64,000 nt of DNA from SIG307 sp964609025 (GTDB lineage Bacteria > Bacillota > Clostridia > Lachnospirales > Lachnospiraceae), in the NCBI GenBank assembly GCA_964609025.1, contig CAZSQM010000001.1, positions 205,987 through 269,986 on the forward strand, in the 5' to 3' direction. The position numbers and the translations under genes were made by a program. Numbering within the stretch: position 1 is the first letter of the stretch; each line of letters starts with the position of its first letter. The notes beneath the pieces are model-generated. The model made no database searches. It was not told the origin of the DNA and was given only the letters and a program-made list of their open reading frames with translations. Shown here piece after piece: positions 32,023 to 41,124 of this stretch.

Positions 32023-34962
32023 CTACTCTTTTGTAATCATTACACAATCCAGATATACTTCTGCCATCTGACCATCTTCTGCATCACAATATTGCGGATC
32101 CTGTGCGGAGAATACAACAGTTGCACTTTCGCCTGCGGCTACTACCACAGTCTTCGTAATCTGTGTCCAGCTGTCTGTTGCGGTCCAATAGGAAGTATCC
32201 GTATAAGTATTGCCTACACCCATACGCACAAACTCTGCACCTGCGTCGCCTGCCTTCTTTAAGTAAGCGGTAAACGTAAAGGTTGCCTCGCCTGTTCCCT
32301 CACTGTTATCCAGAGTATAAGTGATTCCGTTATAAACATCGTTCATCTTAACCTTGATGTAGCAATCACCGTCATATGCGGTCGCTGCATCTTCTACTAC
32401 GGCAAGCGCACTAAGCTTGTAGTTCGCAAGTCCCTTCGTTACATCCCATGCGCTTCCACCGGTAAAATAATCTGTGGAGAAGCTCTCACTGTAATAAGGA
32501 GTTGGAGTCGGTGTCGGAGTTGCGCCACCTTCTACTTCTTTCGTAATCATTACGCAATCCAGATATACTTCTGCCATCTGACCGTCTGCTGCATCACAAT
32601 ATTGCGGATCCTGTGCGGAGAATACAACAGTTGTACTTTCGCCTGCGGCTACTGTCACAGTCTTCGTAACCTGTGTCCAGCTATCTGTTGCGGTCCAATA
32701 GGAAGCATCCGTATAAGTATTGCCTACACCCATACGCACAAACTCTGCACCTGCTTCGCCTGCCTTCTTTAAGTAAGCGGTAAACGTAAAGGTTGCCTCG
32801 CCTGCACCCTCACTGTTATCCAGGGTATAAGTAATTCCGTTATAAACATCGTTCATCTTAACCTTGATGTAGCAATCACCGTCATATGCGGTCGCTGCAT
32901 CTTCTACTACGGCAAGCGCACTAAGCTTGTAGTTCGCAAGTCCCTTCGTTACATCCCATGCACTTCCACCGGTAAAGTAATCCGTGGAGAAGCTCTCATA
33001 GTAGTAAGCATCCGGCACCGGCGTAGGCGTAGGCGCTGTTGTAGGCGTCGGCGTCGGATCCATCGGCGCTGTTGTAGGCGTCGGTGTCGGATCACCAGCA
33101 CCGCCGCTTGTCGGAGTTCCGGTAAATGCTAAATCCTTATAGTAGAAGGTATACGGAGTATAATCTACGCCGCTTATGGTTCTGAAACCGATGTACTCCG
33201 GATTTGCTCCATTTGCAAAGCTTGCCGGTACATCATAAGAAATTTCAAACGAAGTCCATTCGTCGCCGATTTCTGCAGATTTAATCCATGCATAAGAACC
33301 GCTGGTCTGTACATAGGTGTTTACACCGCCTAATTCACCAATCTTTAACATCTTTACACTAAGCTTTACGGTGCTTCCCGCATAATCTCTTAAATCGTAG
33401 TCCGTAAAGTTATGTACTACATAGGAATCCGTTGCACACAGAATACCGTCGCTCGGCGCCGGCATCGGAGTCGGAGTCGGTTCTGCTTCCGGTGCTTTAT
33501 CCAACAGATTGAATACAATCGAATTGATTGTTAATTCCTGCGCACCGCTCAAAGACATAATGTCAATCTTCGCAAGCTTATACTGTGCCGGGCTGTAAGA
33601 ATAGAGATAATCATCTTTCGTATCTTCCGTGATACCATAGCCCGGATATGCAACCGTAATTTCCGCACCGGTCTTGGCAACCAGCTTTACACAGAACTGT
33701 GCATTCGTGGTAATATTAAGCACTACCGACGCAATACGGCTTACATCAACCTCGGACGGAACCGCAAAGCTTGCCGTCTTATACTGACCGGTAAATTTAA
33801 TGGTTGCGGAACCGTTGCTGTTCTTTGTCACCTCTGCACCGTCGCCGCCGGTCATGTCAATATCCTTAATCTCTACCTTCGGAGCTACATACTCCGGCTT
33901 CACATAGGTATTCTCACCCTCTACGTCAGTTCCCTCGGTAGAAACGTAAGCGCCCTTGCCGTTGATGTTAACCTCTGCCAGTACGCCTGCACCGCCGATG
34001 GTTACATTATCACCGTCAACCGTTGCGCTGGTTACGTTACCGATTGGGGAAATTTCAACCTGTGCACCGTTAGCCGCAACATTCATTTCCTCTACTGCAT
34101 TTAATACGGCAACCTGTGCTTTTGTAGCTGTCTCTGCAATATTCAGCGTTCCCATCGGAATGTTTAAGGAAACCTGTGCATTGCCTGCTACCTCTACCTC
34201 TACCGCAACGGAATCCTTATTCTTTACATTAAAGTAGTTGTTTGCCGTAGACTCTTCCACCGTAAGGTTCTTAATCTTAGAGTTTACGCTCTTAAAGTTC
34301 ATCACATTTAATGTGTCCGTACCTTTGTAAGAAACATTTCCATCGTAATTCTCAACGGTTACGTTGACACGCTCCACCTTATCGCTCGCTTCAAGTGCCA
34401 GACTGCCGACGCTGCCTGCGCCCAACTCTAAACGGGCATTTGCACGGGCAACTACTTCGCCGACCGTAGCATCCTCCATTGTTACAATGGTAGGCGTTTT
34501 CTTTAAAATCCTCTCATTCTGCGTCTGTGCCTTTTCATACAGATTCATAGCCTGCTGCTGCGTTGCCGGGTCGGCCAGAAGAGAACGTAAATCACTTACC
34601 GTAAGTGCTACTAACTCCGGCTCCTTTACCGTCACCTGCTCAGCGTCGACCTTCCAGAGCTGGATGTTAGCGCTGTTACCGCTCTCTACAACTAACTCGC
34701 CGACTTTTACTTCATCCAGATAAATCTCCTTTGCCGCAGCCTCCTTAGATATTACAACACGGTCCCATGTCTCGCCGGAGATAACGATTTCGCCGTCGGC
34801 ATCTACCATACCCTCTGTAATATACAGGGTCTTTAAGGCACTCGAATTCAGTACATCTACAACACCACTCGTTGCGTTTGCTACCTTTACCGGAGCAAAG
34901 GTGGATGCCACCATCAATGCTGCCAGACTACCCGCAAGTACACGTAATCCTAACTTTTTCAT
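32023..34962 (-). CDS. large secreted repeat protein with carbohydrate-binding-like modules
   Basis: 979 residues with a Sec signal peptide (cleavage near ANA-TS, about 30). Residues about 45-360 form a beta-helix or beta-rich domain with repeated short hydrophobic strands (VTVENYDGNVSYKG, ATVDGDNVTIGGAG). About 365-495 is a domain similar to the C-terminal domain of the neighbouring Ig-like protein (SATIKFTGQYKTASFAVP). After Pro-Thr linkers come a CBM-like domain (about 510-640) and two almost identical modules of about 155 residues (YFTGGSAWDVTKGL to QMAEVYLDCVMITKE), typical CBM4/9-like beta-sandwich sequence. There is no sortase or SLH anchor, perhaps because the C-terminus is truncated. 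Substrate unknown; a wall- or glycan-associated role is inferred. Confidence 0.7.
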   Translation of the reverse strand: MKKLGLRVLAGSLAALMVASTFAPVKVANATSGVVDVLNSSALKTLYITEGMVDADGEIVISGETWDRVVISKEAAAKEIYLDEVKVGELVVESGNSANIQLWKVDAEQVTVKEPELVALTVSDLRSLLADPATQQQAMNLYEKAQTQNERILKKTPTIVTMEDATVGEVVARANARLELGAGSVGSLALEASDKVERVNVTVENYDGNVSYKGTDTLNVMNFKSVNSKIKNLTVEESTANNYFNVKNKDSVAVEVEVAGNAQVSLNIPMGTLNIAETATKAQVAVLNAVEEMNVAANGAQVEISPIGNVTSATVDGDNVTIGGAGVLAEVNINGKGAYVSTEGTDVEGENTYVKPEYVAPKVEIKDIDMTGGDGAEVTKNSNGSATIKFTGQYKTASFAVPSEVDVSRIASVVLNITTNAQFCVKLVAKTGAEITVAYPGYGITEDTKDDYLYSYSPAQYKLAKIDIMSLSGAQELTINSIVFNLLDKAPEAEPTPTPMPAPSDGILCATDSYVVHNFTDYDLRDYAGSTVKLSVKMLKIGELGGVNTYVQTSGSYAWIKSAEIGDEWTSFEISYDVPASFANGANPEYIGFRTISGVDYTPYTFYYKDLAFTGTPTSGGAGDPTPTPTTAPMDPTPTPTTAPTPTPVPDAYYYESFSTDYFTGGSAWDVTKGLANYKLSALAVVEDAATAYDGDCYIKVKMNDVYNGITYTLDNSEGAGEATFTFTAYLKKAGEAGAEFVRMGVGNTYTDASYWTATDSWTQVTKTVTVAAGESTTVVFSAQDPQYCDAADGQMAEVYLDCVMITKEVEGGATPTPTPTPYYSESFSTDYFTGGSAWDVTKGLANYKLSALAVVEDAATAYDGDCYIKVKMNDVYNGITYTLDNSEGTGEATFTFTAYLKKAGDAGAEFVRMGVGNTYTDTSYWTATDSWTQITKTVVVAAGESATVVFSAQDPQYCDAEDGQMAEVYLDCVMITKE
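32026..33004 (-). repeat. tandem duplication of a CBM-like module, 510-bp period
   Basis: Copies 32026-32494 and 32536-33004 are nearly identical in DNA over about 470 bp, with differences of single bases. The linkers differ. The high identity points to recent duplication or ongoing gene conversion. Confidence 0.85.
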
Positions 34963-34980
34963 AATTCTCCTTTCCGTCCC

Positions 34981-34997
34981 CCTAAAAAGGGGGACTA
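34981..34997 (-). other. G/C-rich intercistronic stem-loop
   Basis: CCCCCT / AGGGGG with a short A-loop lies between the Ig-like protein gene and the repeat-protein gene, just upstream of the latter's AAAGGAG. Transcribed from the minus strand it forms a hairpin next to the start codon with no U-tract, suggesting mRNA processing, stability or start control. Confidence 0.4.
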
Positions 34998-35006
34998 TAT
35001 TTTTGA

Positions 35007-36578
35007 TTATTTTACTAAAGTAATACTGTGTACCTTAACAGTAATATCGCCGGTCGTAGTCGTCATAAATCCGAAATCCGTAAGGGCATAATTTCCGGTA
35101 AAATCAATTGTAAAATCAGCCGGTGCTCCGGTACCGTTGACATATGACGTTGCAACAGCATCATAGCTGGAAGCTCCCGTTGCCTCGTAAATCTTGAGAC
35201 CGAGTGTAACATCCGGAGCCGTCATGTTGATAATCACCTTGCTGTACTCGGAAGTCTTAACAACATCCGGGAAAGCAAAATTCTGCTGTCTGTACTGACT
35301 GTCCCCTGTAAATGCAATTGTAACAGAATTATCCGCATTTACCGTAGTGGTGTTTGCATAGCCCGCAGACTTCTTTAAGGTCTTGAAATCATACTTGCCC
35401 TCACCGACAGCTACCGGTGCATTAATCAACTGTGTACCCTTGCTTAATTGCGTAATCTTTACCGCATCAACCATAAAGTCGGTTGTTGCGCCTTCTGCCT
35501 CGAAGTACAGTAACAAATCCGTGGTATCAGCGTCTACCGTAAACTCTCCGGTAAGCTCAACCCACTCGCCCTTTGCAGCCGTAACAGTCTGTATCTGGCT
35601 GTACTGGTTGCTGTTCTTCTGCAATGTAGCCTTAATTACTTCGCTGTCCAGATCATTTTGTCTAACCTGCGCGGTGAGTTTGTACGTTCCGCCAAGCTCT
35701 AACAGCTTGTTAACGCTAATTGCCGCTCCGTGCCAGTTGGACGTTCTTCCGGAAACCATAAGGTACTGCATTCCATCCGGAGAAGCTGCCGACTTCTTCA
35801 CGGCAAGTGTCGAAGAACCGCGCTTTTCAAAGCTGCCCGTGGACTTTTCAAAACTTTCCTCATATACTACCTTGCTGCTCTGCGGCTTCGGTGTTGCGGT
35901 AGGTTTTGCAGTCGGCTCTGCAGGATTTTCCGGTTTCGTAGTAACTCCCGGTGCTGCGGTCGGCTTTGGTGTTGCAGTCGGCTTCGGTGCTCCGAAAACG
36001 GTAATCTCTACCGAGTCGGACTTTCCGCTCATCGTCGTTGCCGTAATCGTTACGGTGCCGTCCTTTAATGCCGTAACAACACCGTTAGCATCTACCTTTG
36101 CAATGCTGGCATCGCTGGACTTCCATGTGGTAACATCATTGGAAGACTTCGGAGTAAGCGTACGGTTTAAGTCTACCTTATTTCCATACTCTAACTCTGT
36201 AACCTTGTTGTTAATTTCAATCTTTACCGCCGGTTTACGAATCTGTACCTCTGCGGTCAGCGTCTGGGTCTTCCCTGCCGAGGTAACCTCACAGGTAATG
36301 GTTGCGGTTCCCTTCTTAATACCGGTAACTACACCATTCTCATCCACAGCCGCTACTGTGTCATCACTGCTCTTCCAGGTGATGACAGCATCCGAAGGCG
36401 CACCCGTTACATCAAAGTCATAGGATTGCCTTGTTAAAATGTTACGACTTGTCTTATTCAGCTTTGCCTCCCCGGCTGCATAAGAGCTTCCTGCATTCGC
36501 AAACAGGGTCGTAACTCCCATCGCAGCCACCACGGCTCCGACAAGGATGTTTCTTACTACTCTTTTACTGCTTCTCAT
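35007..36578 (-). CDS. secreted protein with two BIG2 Ig-like domains
   Basis: 523 residues from ATG 36578, chosen for the AGGAG site and the signal peptide that follows (VRNILVGAVVAAMGVTTLF, cleavage near SYA-AG). Two bacterial Ig-like group 2 domains follow: about 38-115 (VITWKSSDDTVAAVDENGVV) and about 117-195 (VTTWKSSDASIAKVDANGVV). A Pro/Thr/Lys-rich linker (about 198-240) leads to a CBM4/9-like sandwich (about 245-390) and a C-terminal beta domain (about 400-523) related to one in the 979-residue neighbour. No wall-anchoring motif. The shared domain and gene order suggest the two proteins act on the same surface or glycan. Confidence 0.75.
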   Translation of the reverse strand: MRSSKRVVRNILVGAVVAAMGVTTLFANAGSSYAAGEAKLNKTSRNILTRQSYDFDVTGAPSDAVITWKSSDDTVAAVDENGVVTGIKKGTATITCEVTSAGKTQTLTAEVQIRKPAVKIEINNKVTELEYGNKVDLNRTLTPKSSNDVTTWKSSDASIAKVDANGVVTALKDGTVTITATTMSGKSDSVEITVFGAPKPTATPKPTAAPGVTTKPENPAEPTAKPTATPKPQSSKVVYEESFEKSTGSFEKRGSSTLAVKKSAASPDGMQYLMVSGRTSNWHGAAISVNKLLELGGTYKLTAQVRQNDLDSEVIKATLQKNSNQYSQIQTVTAAKGEWVELTGEFTVDADTTDLLLYFEAEGATTDFMVDAVKITQLSKGTQLINAPVAVGEGKYDFKTLKKSAGYANTTTVNADNSVTIAFTGDSQYRQQNFAFPDVVKTSEYSKVIINMTAPDVTLGLKIYEATGASSYDAVATSYVNGTGAPADFTIDFTGNYALTDFGFMTTTTGDITVKVHSITLVK

Positions 36579-36594
36579 TGCTTCTCCTTTCCTG

Positions 36595-36688
36595 TGACAG
36601 CGCTTTCCGGCACTGTCAGACACTTTACGGCGGTCTCCGATATGTACAAATCCGATGCAAGGGCGCATAGGTACAAAAGACCTACCGT
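36595..36688 (-). ncRNA. structured leader of the Ig-like protein gene
   Basis: On the minus strand, ACGG-TA-GGTC (36688-36679) can pair with GACC-G-CCGT (36635-36627), enclosing ATGC/GCAT and GTAC/GTAC pairs. A 9-bp hairpin (36595-36618, TGACAGTGC/GCGCTGTCA) follows, just before the ribosome binding site. No known riboswitch is recognised. Could be a cis-regulator of a surface protein. Confidence 0.35.
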
Positions 36689-36699
36689 TATATGGTTTT

Positions 36700-36728
36700 A
36701 TTTTATGCTTTTTTAGCAATTTTGTCAA
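36700..36728 (-). promoter_or_regulatory. sigma-A promoter of the Ig-like/repeat-protein operon
   Basis: Minus strand TTGACA (36728-36723), 17-base spacer, TAAAAT (36705-36700). Transcription should start about 115 bases before ATG 36578. Confidence 0.75.
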
Positions 36729-36890
36729 TAGCTCATCCTCTGCAAAGCTCCATTTTTGTTAATATTATACAAGTTTTCAATTTCATTTTGTATACTTTTA
36801 CCCAACGCCCCGTTAAATCGGGTCCGAACCCCACTGTTTGCTGTATTTCTACCTATTTATAAAAACCTTATAAAAACAAAATTCCGACCC

Positions 36891-36919
36891 TTGACATTTA
36901 CAATAGCCCACGATATAAT
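36891..36919 (+). promoter_or_regulatory. sigma-A promoter of pckA
   Basis: TTGACA (36891-36896), 17-base spacer, TATAAT (36914-36919): both hexamers are perfect consensus. AGGAGG stands before the pckA start at 36983. Confidence 0.9.
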
Positions 36920-36982
36920 TATCGTGGTGTACGTTTGGTAGTTATAAAATTACTATATATTTAAAGACAGGAGGATTTTCAC

Positions 36983-38704
36983 ATGTCAACAAAGGCTTAT
37001 TACAAGCACGAAGAAATCGGTGCCGGAAAGGTTGGCTTTTCCAGAACCCGTTCCATCATCGAGGCCGCTTTCTACGGCAACAATGTAGTTAAGGTAAACA
37101 CCTTAAAGGAAGCTTATGAGCTTGCAAAGAACTCTCCGGGAACCATTGTAACCGATATGCCGGTTTACAGAGGCGAGGAATTCGGTCTTGAAAAGGATGC
37201 GAAGGTGCTGTTATTCAACGACGGTGCCGTTACCGGTCGTTACGCTGCCGCACGTCGTATTAAGGGCGAGCCTGGCGTAGATGATGTTAAGCTTGACAAG
37301 GTTGTTATGGACGCTGTTTACGAGACCCGCTGGAAGACCATGTACCATGCAGAGTGCTTCGTAGGTCTTGATCCGGAGTTTATGGTAAAGGCTCACCTTT
37401 TAATTCCGGAAGGCGAAGAGAACATTTTATACAACTGGATGATTAACTTCCAGTATATGTCCGATGAGTATGTAAAGATGTACAAGAACTCCAAGCCGGT
37501 TGGTGACGGTAAGGAAGCTGATATTTACATCTTCTCCGACCCGCAGTGGGTACCGGGTAACCGTCCGGATGTTGATTACAGCTGCTTAAGCGACCCGCTT
37601 ACGCTCTGCTACTTCGACACAAACGAGAACTGTGCTGCAATCCTTGGTATGAGATACTTCGGTGAGCACAAGAAGGGAACCCTCACCATGGCATGGGCAA
37701 TCGCTAACCGTAACGGTTACGCTTCCTGCCACGGCGGACAGAAGGAATACTCCTTAGAGGGAGGCAAGAAATTTGTTGCTTCCGTATACGGTCTGTCCGG
37801 ATCCGGTAAGTCGACGCTTACCCATGCAAAGCACTCCGGAAAGTACGATCAGTTCGGCGGTATCAAGGTTCTTCACGATGACGCATTCATCATCAACTCC
37901 GATACCTGTGCTTCCATCGCACTTGAGCCGACCTACTTCGATAAGACCGCTGACTACCCGACCGGCTGCCCGGACAACAAGTATCTGTTATCCGCTCAGA
38001 ACTGTTCTGCTACGATTGACGAAGAGGGCAAGATTCAGCTCGTAACTGAAGATATTCGTAACGGTAACGGCCGTGCCATCAAGTCCAAGCTCTGGTCTCC
38101 GAACCGTGTAGATAAGATTGACGCTCCGGTTAATGCTATTTTCTGGATTATGAAGGATCCGACCATCCCGCCGGTAGTTAAGTTAAAGGGTGCTGCTCTT
38201 GCTTCCGTTATGGGTGCAACGCTTGCTACCAAGACCTCTACCGCAGAACGTGTTGCTGCAGGTACTGACTTAAATGCAATCCGTATCGTACCGTACGCAA
38301 ACCCGTTCCGTACCTACCCGCTCGTTAATGACTACGAGAAGTTCAAGAAGCTCGTAGAAGAGAAGAACGTTGCCTGCTACATCGTAAACACCGGTGATTT
38401 CATGGGTCAGAAGGTTAAGCCGGCTGATACCCTTGGTATCCTTGAAACGATCGTAGAGGGTAAGGCTTCCTTCGAGAAGTGGGGTCCGTTCGAAGACATC
38501 GAGATCATGAACGATTGGTCCGGCAGAACCTCTGACAAGTTCGTTCCGGATTTTAATGATGCTTCCTACAAGGCTGAGCTCAAGGCTGCTATGCAGACCC
38601 GTGTGAAGGCTGTTGAAGATTTCGCAACAAAGAAGGACGGCTATGATAAGCTTCCGGATGAGGCTCTTGCAGCTCTTCAGAAGCTCGTTGATGAGTTAAA
38701 GTAA
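36983..38704 (+). CDS. pckA: phosphoenolpyruvate carboxykinase (ATP)
   Basis: Cytoplasmic enzyme interconverting oxaloacetate + ATP and PEP + CO2 + ADP; in fermentative anaerobes often run toward oxaloacetate. 573 residues, somewhat longer than the usual 530-540. Motifs: the P-loop GLSGSGKSTLTHAKH (about 269-283), the metal-binding VLHDDAF (kinase 2-like, about 296-302), and the late nucleotide-binding SKLWSPNR region and TSTAER. Codons are strongly biased (CTT/GTT/CGT, AAG) like highly expressed genes, in line with its consensus promoter. It is monocistronic: an intrinsic terminator follows. Neighbouring fumarase genes 24 kb away could supply the same C4 pathway. Confidence 0.95.
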   Translation: MSTKAYYKHEEIGAGKVGFSRTRSIIEAAFYGNNVVKVNTLKEAYELAKNSPGTIVTDMPVYRGEEFGLEKDAKVLLFNDGAVTGRYAAARRIKGEPGVDDVKLDKVVMDAVYETRWKTMYHAECFVGLDPEFMVKAHLLIPEGEENILYNWMINFQYMSDEYVKMYKNSKPVGDGKEADIYIFSDPQWVPGNRPDVDYSCLSDPLTLCYFDTNENCAAILGMRYFGEHKKGTLTMAWAIANRNGYASCHGGQKEYSLEGGKKFVASVYGLSGSGKSTLTHAKHSGKYDQFGGIKVLHDDAFIINSDTCASIALEPTYFDKTADYPTGCPDNKYLLSAQNCSATIDEEGKIQLVTEDIRNGNGRAIKSKLWSPNRVDKIDAPVNAIFWIMKDPTIPPVVKLKGAALASVMGATLATKTSTAERVAAGTDLNAIRIVPYANPFRTYPLVNDYEKFKKLVEEKNVACYIVNTGDFMGQKVKPADTLGILETIVEGKASFEKWGPFEDIEIMNDWSGRTSDKFVPDFNDASYKAELKAAMQTRVKAVEDFATKKDGYDKLPDEALAALQKLVDELK

Positions 38705-38730
38705 GTCCGACTGTTTCATAAGTCAAAGCA

Positions 38731-38773
38731 AAAGGCTTTCGCCGGTTACTTAATGTTTCCGGTGAAAGCCTTT
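38731..38773 (+). terminator. intrinsic terminator of pckA
   Basis: AAAGGCTTTC-G-CCGG pairs with CCGG-T-GAAAGCCTTT and is followed by CTTT. It starts 27 bases after the pckA stop. Confidence 0.85.
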
Positions 38774-38798
38774 CTTTACCAAAAAATGTTTTTAGAAG

Positions 38799-38828
38799 AA
38801 GTTTGACGAAGCGTTGCGCTTTGAAAAA
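38799..38828. repeat. partial copy of the 594-751 element
   Basis: 30 bases (AAGTTTGACGAAGCGTTGCG then CTTTGAAAAA) match 711-740 at 29 positions. The flanks do not match, so this is a fragment. A GGGGC/GCCCC palindrome follows at 38882-38912. Confidence 0.7.
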
Positions 38829-38881
38829 GCAGATGAATCTCTGCAACTTTTTATTAGCATATTCCCTAATTACAAGAGTGG

Positions 38882-38912
38882 GGCCGCGCATTTCATTGAT
38901 GCGACAGCCCCT
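38882..38912 (-). terminator. palindrome downstream of tRNA-Arg
   Basis: GGGGC and GCCCC enclose GCGCATTTCATTGATGCGA. It lies 9 bases beyond the 3' end of the minus-strand tRNA-Arg, where its terminator is expected; the words GCTGTCGCA and GCGCATT also occur after the Fic gene (10760-10850). Confidence 0.45.
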
Positions 38913-38920
38913 TTCATAAC

Positions 38921-38992
38921 GTTGGTGAGGCGACTCGAACGCCCGATCTTCCGCTTAGGAGGCGGCTGCACTATCCACTGTGCTACACCAAC
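38921..38992 (-). tRNA. tRNA-Arg, anticodon CCT
   Basis: Minus-strand cloverleaf of 72 bases. Acceptor GTTGGTG/CACCAAC, D-arm GCAC/GTGC, anticodon loop CTCCTAA giving anticodon CCT (reads AGG), T-arm with loop TTCGAGT. CCA is not encoded. It sits in the gap between pckA and the DUF3881 gene. Confidence 0.93.
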
Positions 38993-39039
38993 ACTTGTGC
39001 CTTTCTATTTTACTATGATTTCGACCTTTCGTCAACTCT

Positions 39040-39915
39040 TTATCGGTCAAAATTTACTCTTCCCTGCATCCATATGTTGCCGCGGAAACGTCTTCCCTCT
39101 TTCGGTTCTCCGTATAAATCCTTTTTATTGATGCAGACCGGAAAACACAACTGATTACAGCGCAGATTCATGTAGTAAAGTTCCTCCCCGGTGATACGGT
39201 TTTTTCTCTCCCAGACCGACTCAATTACGGCAAGAATCGTATAATTATCCGACTCGGAACCGTAAGGAATAAATGTCGTTTCGACAATCGAATAAATGTC
39301 TTCTGTCTTTAAGCGCTGATTAATCTGGGCATATAAATCGATATCATCGATTGTAAGCGCCTCCATTGCGTCCTTATCTCCCTTTCGCGCCGCCTCTAAA
39401 AGCTTTACTCTGCCGGAAGTGTCCACTGCCTCCTTTACCGGCGCGGTCTGCATAGACATCGTCGGAAGCAGAATCTTCCCCTCCGTCGCCAAAGCGGCAA
39501 GCGTAATTTCCCGCTCCTTTCTTTCCTCCGGGTAACTTTGCGAAATATAATCCGTCACATTCTGCAAATAAAAAATCAGGGAAACTCCCAGACGGTAATC
39601 GTCGCACATTCCGGTAAAAGCGTCCGTATCCACGCGCTTACTGATAAATACGGTTTCTTTTGAACTTACGTTCTGACCGTGCAAATACGGGAAATAATGC
39701 TCTACATGAAAATTTCCGCGTTCATCATACTCTCCCCGCAGCGCAACACCGATATCCTCTGCGACCTCCAGCAGGATTTCCGCAAGCGTGGTCTTTCCCC
39801 CAAGACTTGCCATATACCTCTCCGCACCCTGTTCTATCACAAGATTAATCAGCTGCTCCACTTCTTTACGGCTTCTTATATCACTAAATCCAACTGCTTT
39901 CAAGAAACTATGCAT
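39040..39915 (-). CDS. DUF3881 family protein
   Basis: 291-residue cytoplasmic protein with no signal peptide or membrane segment. The opening MHSFLKAVGFSDIRSRKEVE and the order of predicted strands fit the clostridial DUF3881 family, as far as I recognise it; function is unknown. The first half includes FHVEHYFPYLHG and GMCDDYRLGVSLIFYLQN; the second half TIDDIDLYAQINQRLKTEDI and a strand-rich C-terminus. It lies 76 bases downstream of an HD-GYP gene on the same strand and may share its transcript. Confidence 0.6.
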   Translation of the reverse strand: MHSFLKAVGFSDIRSRKEVEQLINLVIEQGAERYMASLGGKTTLAEILLEVAEDIGVALRGEYDERGNFHVEHYFPYLHGQNVSSKETVFISKRVDTDAFTGMCDDYRLGVSLIFYLQNVTDYISQSYPEERKEREITLAALATEGKILLPTMSMQTAPVKEAVDTSGRVKLLEAARKGDKDAMEALTIDDIDLYAQINQRLKTEDIYSIVETTFIPYGSESDNYTILAVIESVWERKNRITGEELYYMNLRCNQLCFPVCINKKDLYGEPKEGRRFRGNIWMQGRVNFDR

Positions 39916-39991
39916 TCTTACACCTTTCCGGACAAAAACGATATTATTCGATATTTGTTAAACCTTTTTTTATAAACAACTTTTGTTCCAC

Positions 39992-41056
39992 TTAGTATTC
40001 CACCGAATCAACAATAAACAACGTAAGATTTTTCGTTAAATCCCGCTCCTCTGCACTATCATACGGCGTTCCCTCCGCATTTTTCAACAAACGAATCACC
40101 GGTCTTGTCGGAAACTTATAATTCTGCCTTACTACAACCGCAAAATCTCCTTCGTTTGTAATCACTGTGGTGCCGACCGGATATGCGGCAACCGACTCCA
40201 TAAAAAGCTGCACCAGAGCAAAATCAAACTTAACTCCCGCCTGGCTCATAATATAGTCCATTGCCTCCCGCACCTTATAGCGCGGCATAAGCTTGCCGTA
40301 CACCATATTATCAAACTGGTCGCACAGCGACACAATTCTGACCTCCTGCCTTAAATGCTCTCCTTTCATATGAAAAGGGTAGCCGCTCCCATCCAGCCTC
40401 TCGTGATGCTGAAGAACAATATCCTTCACTGTCTTTGAAAGCCAGTCCTTTTTTTCAACATCAGTATACCCATAAATAACATGGCGCATCACTTCCTTGC
40501 GAACCTTTTCTTCACATTCCTCTAAAATCAAACCGGAAGTATCAACCGTCACCGTAGTGTAACCGATATCATGCAGCAAGCCTCCGATTGCAATCTCCTT
40601 TGCCTTACTTTTCGGAAGTTTTGCACGCAGGGCAATCAATGTGGAAATCGCCGCCACATTGACCGAATGCAAATATAGCTCATCGCTTTTTTCCCGGACA
40701 CAGGAAACATTATACATGATATCCGGCTGGCTGAGAATATCCGACATAATCTCATCCGCGACCTTAACAATTTCCTTTAGCTCATCCCTGTCCGCATAGG
40801 TATACTTTTGAATCGTACTCCTTACGGTTTCCCCGCACTGTCTTCTGATTTCTTCTTCCGTAATCTTTTCCTCCGAACCCTCTTTTTCCGTTTCTTCATA
40901 GATAAATATACTCTCAATATGAAGTTCGGATAACCGCGAAATATACTCCCGTTTTAGCTTTGTCCCTCCGGACATCAGCACTACGCCGGACGAACTAAAC
41001 ACATCTCTCGCAAGAACATCACCGTCTTTTATTGCCTCTATCGATATCCTTCTCAA
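39992..41056 (-). CDS. HD-GYP domain protein, putative c-di-GMP phosphodiesterase
   Basis: 354 residues. The N-terminal part (about 1-60) is a small beta domain often found ahead of HD-GYP (DGDVLARDVFSSSGVVLMSG). The HD domain carries LLHDIGY (HD at 162-163) and the GYP signature HHERLDGSGYP (217-227), both complete, so hydrolysis of cyclic di-GMP or a related dinucleotide is likely. No receiver or membrane sensor domain is fused. A c-di-GMP link to motility or surface proteins fits the flagellar and secreted-protein genes in the window, but no riboswitch connecting them was identified. Confidence 0.85.
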   Translation of the reverse strand: MRRISIEAIKDGDVLARDVFSSSGVVLMSGGTKLKREYISRLSELHIESIFIYEETEKEGSEEKITEEEIRRQCGETVRSTIQKYTYADRDELKEIVKVADEIMSDILSQPDIMYNVSCVREKSDELYLHSVNVAAISTLIALRAKLPKSKAKEIAIGGLLHDIGYTTVTVDTSGLILEECEEKVRKEVMRHVIYGYTDVEKKDWLSKTVKDIVLQHHERLDGSGYPFHMKGEHLRQEVRIVSLCDQFDNMVYGKLMPRYKVREAMDYIMSQAGVKFDFALVQLFMESVAAYPVGTTVITNEGDFAVVVRQNYKFPTRPVIRLLKNAEGTPYDSAEERDLTKNLTLFIVDSVEY

Positions 41057-41124
41057 CGTAATACCTCCTTCCGGATTCGTGCCTGCCGGGTTTGCCTATT
41101 GCTTACCCTCCGGCATTCTGCAAA

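Noticed and set aside
36579..36728. N-terminal extension of the Ig-like protein
   Set aside because: The extension lies across the promoter and leader, and the signal peptide begins at ATG 36578 with its own ribosome binding site.
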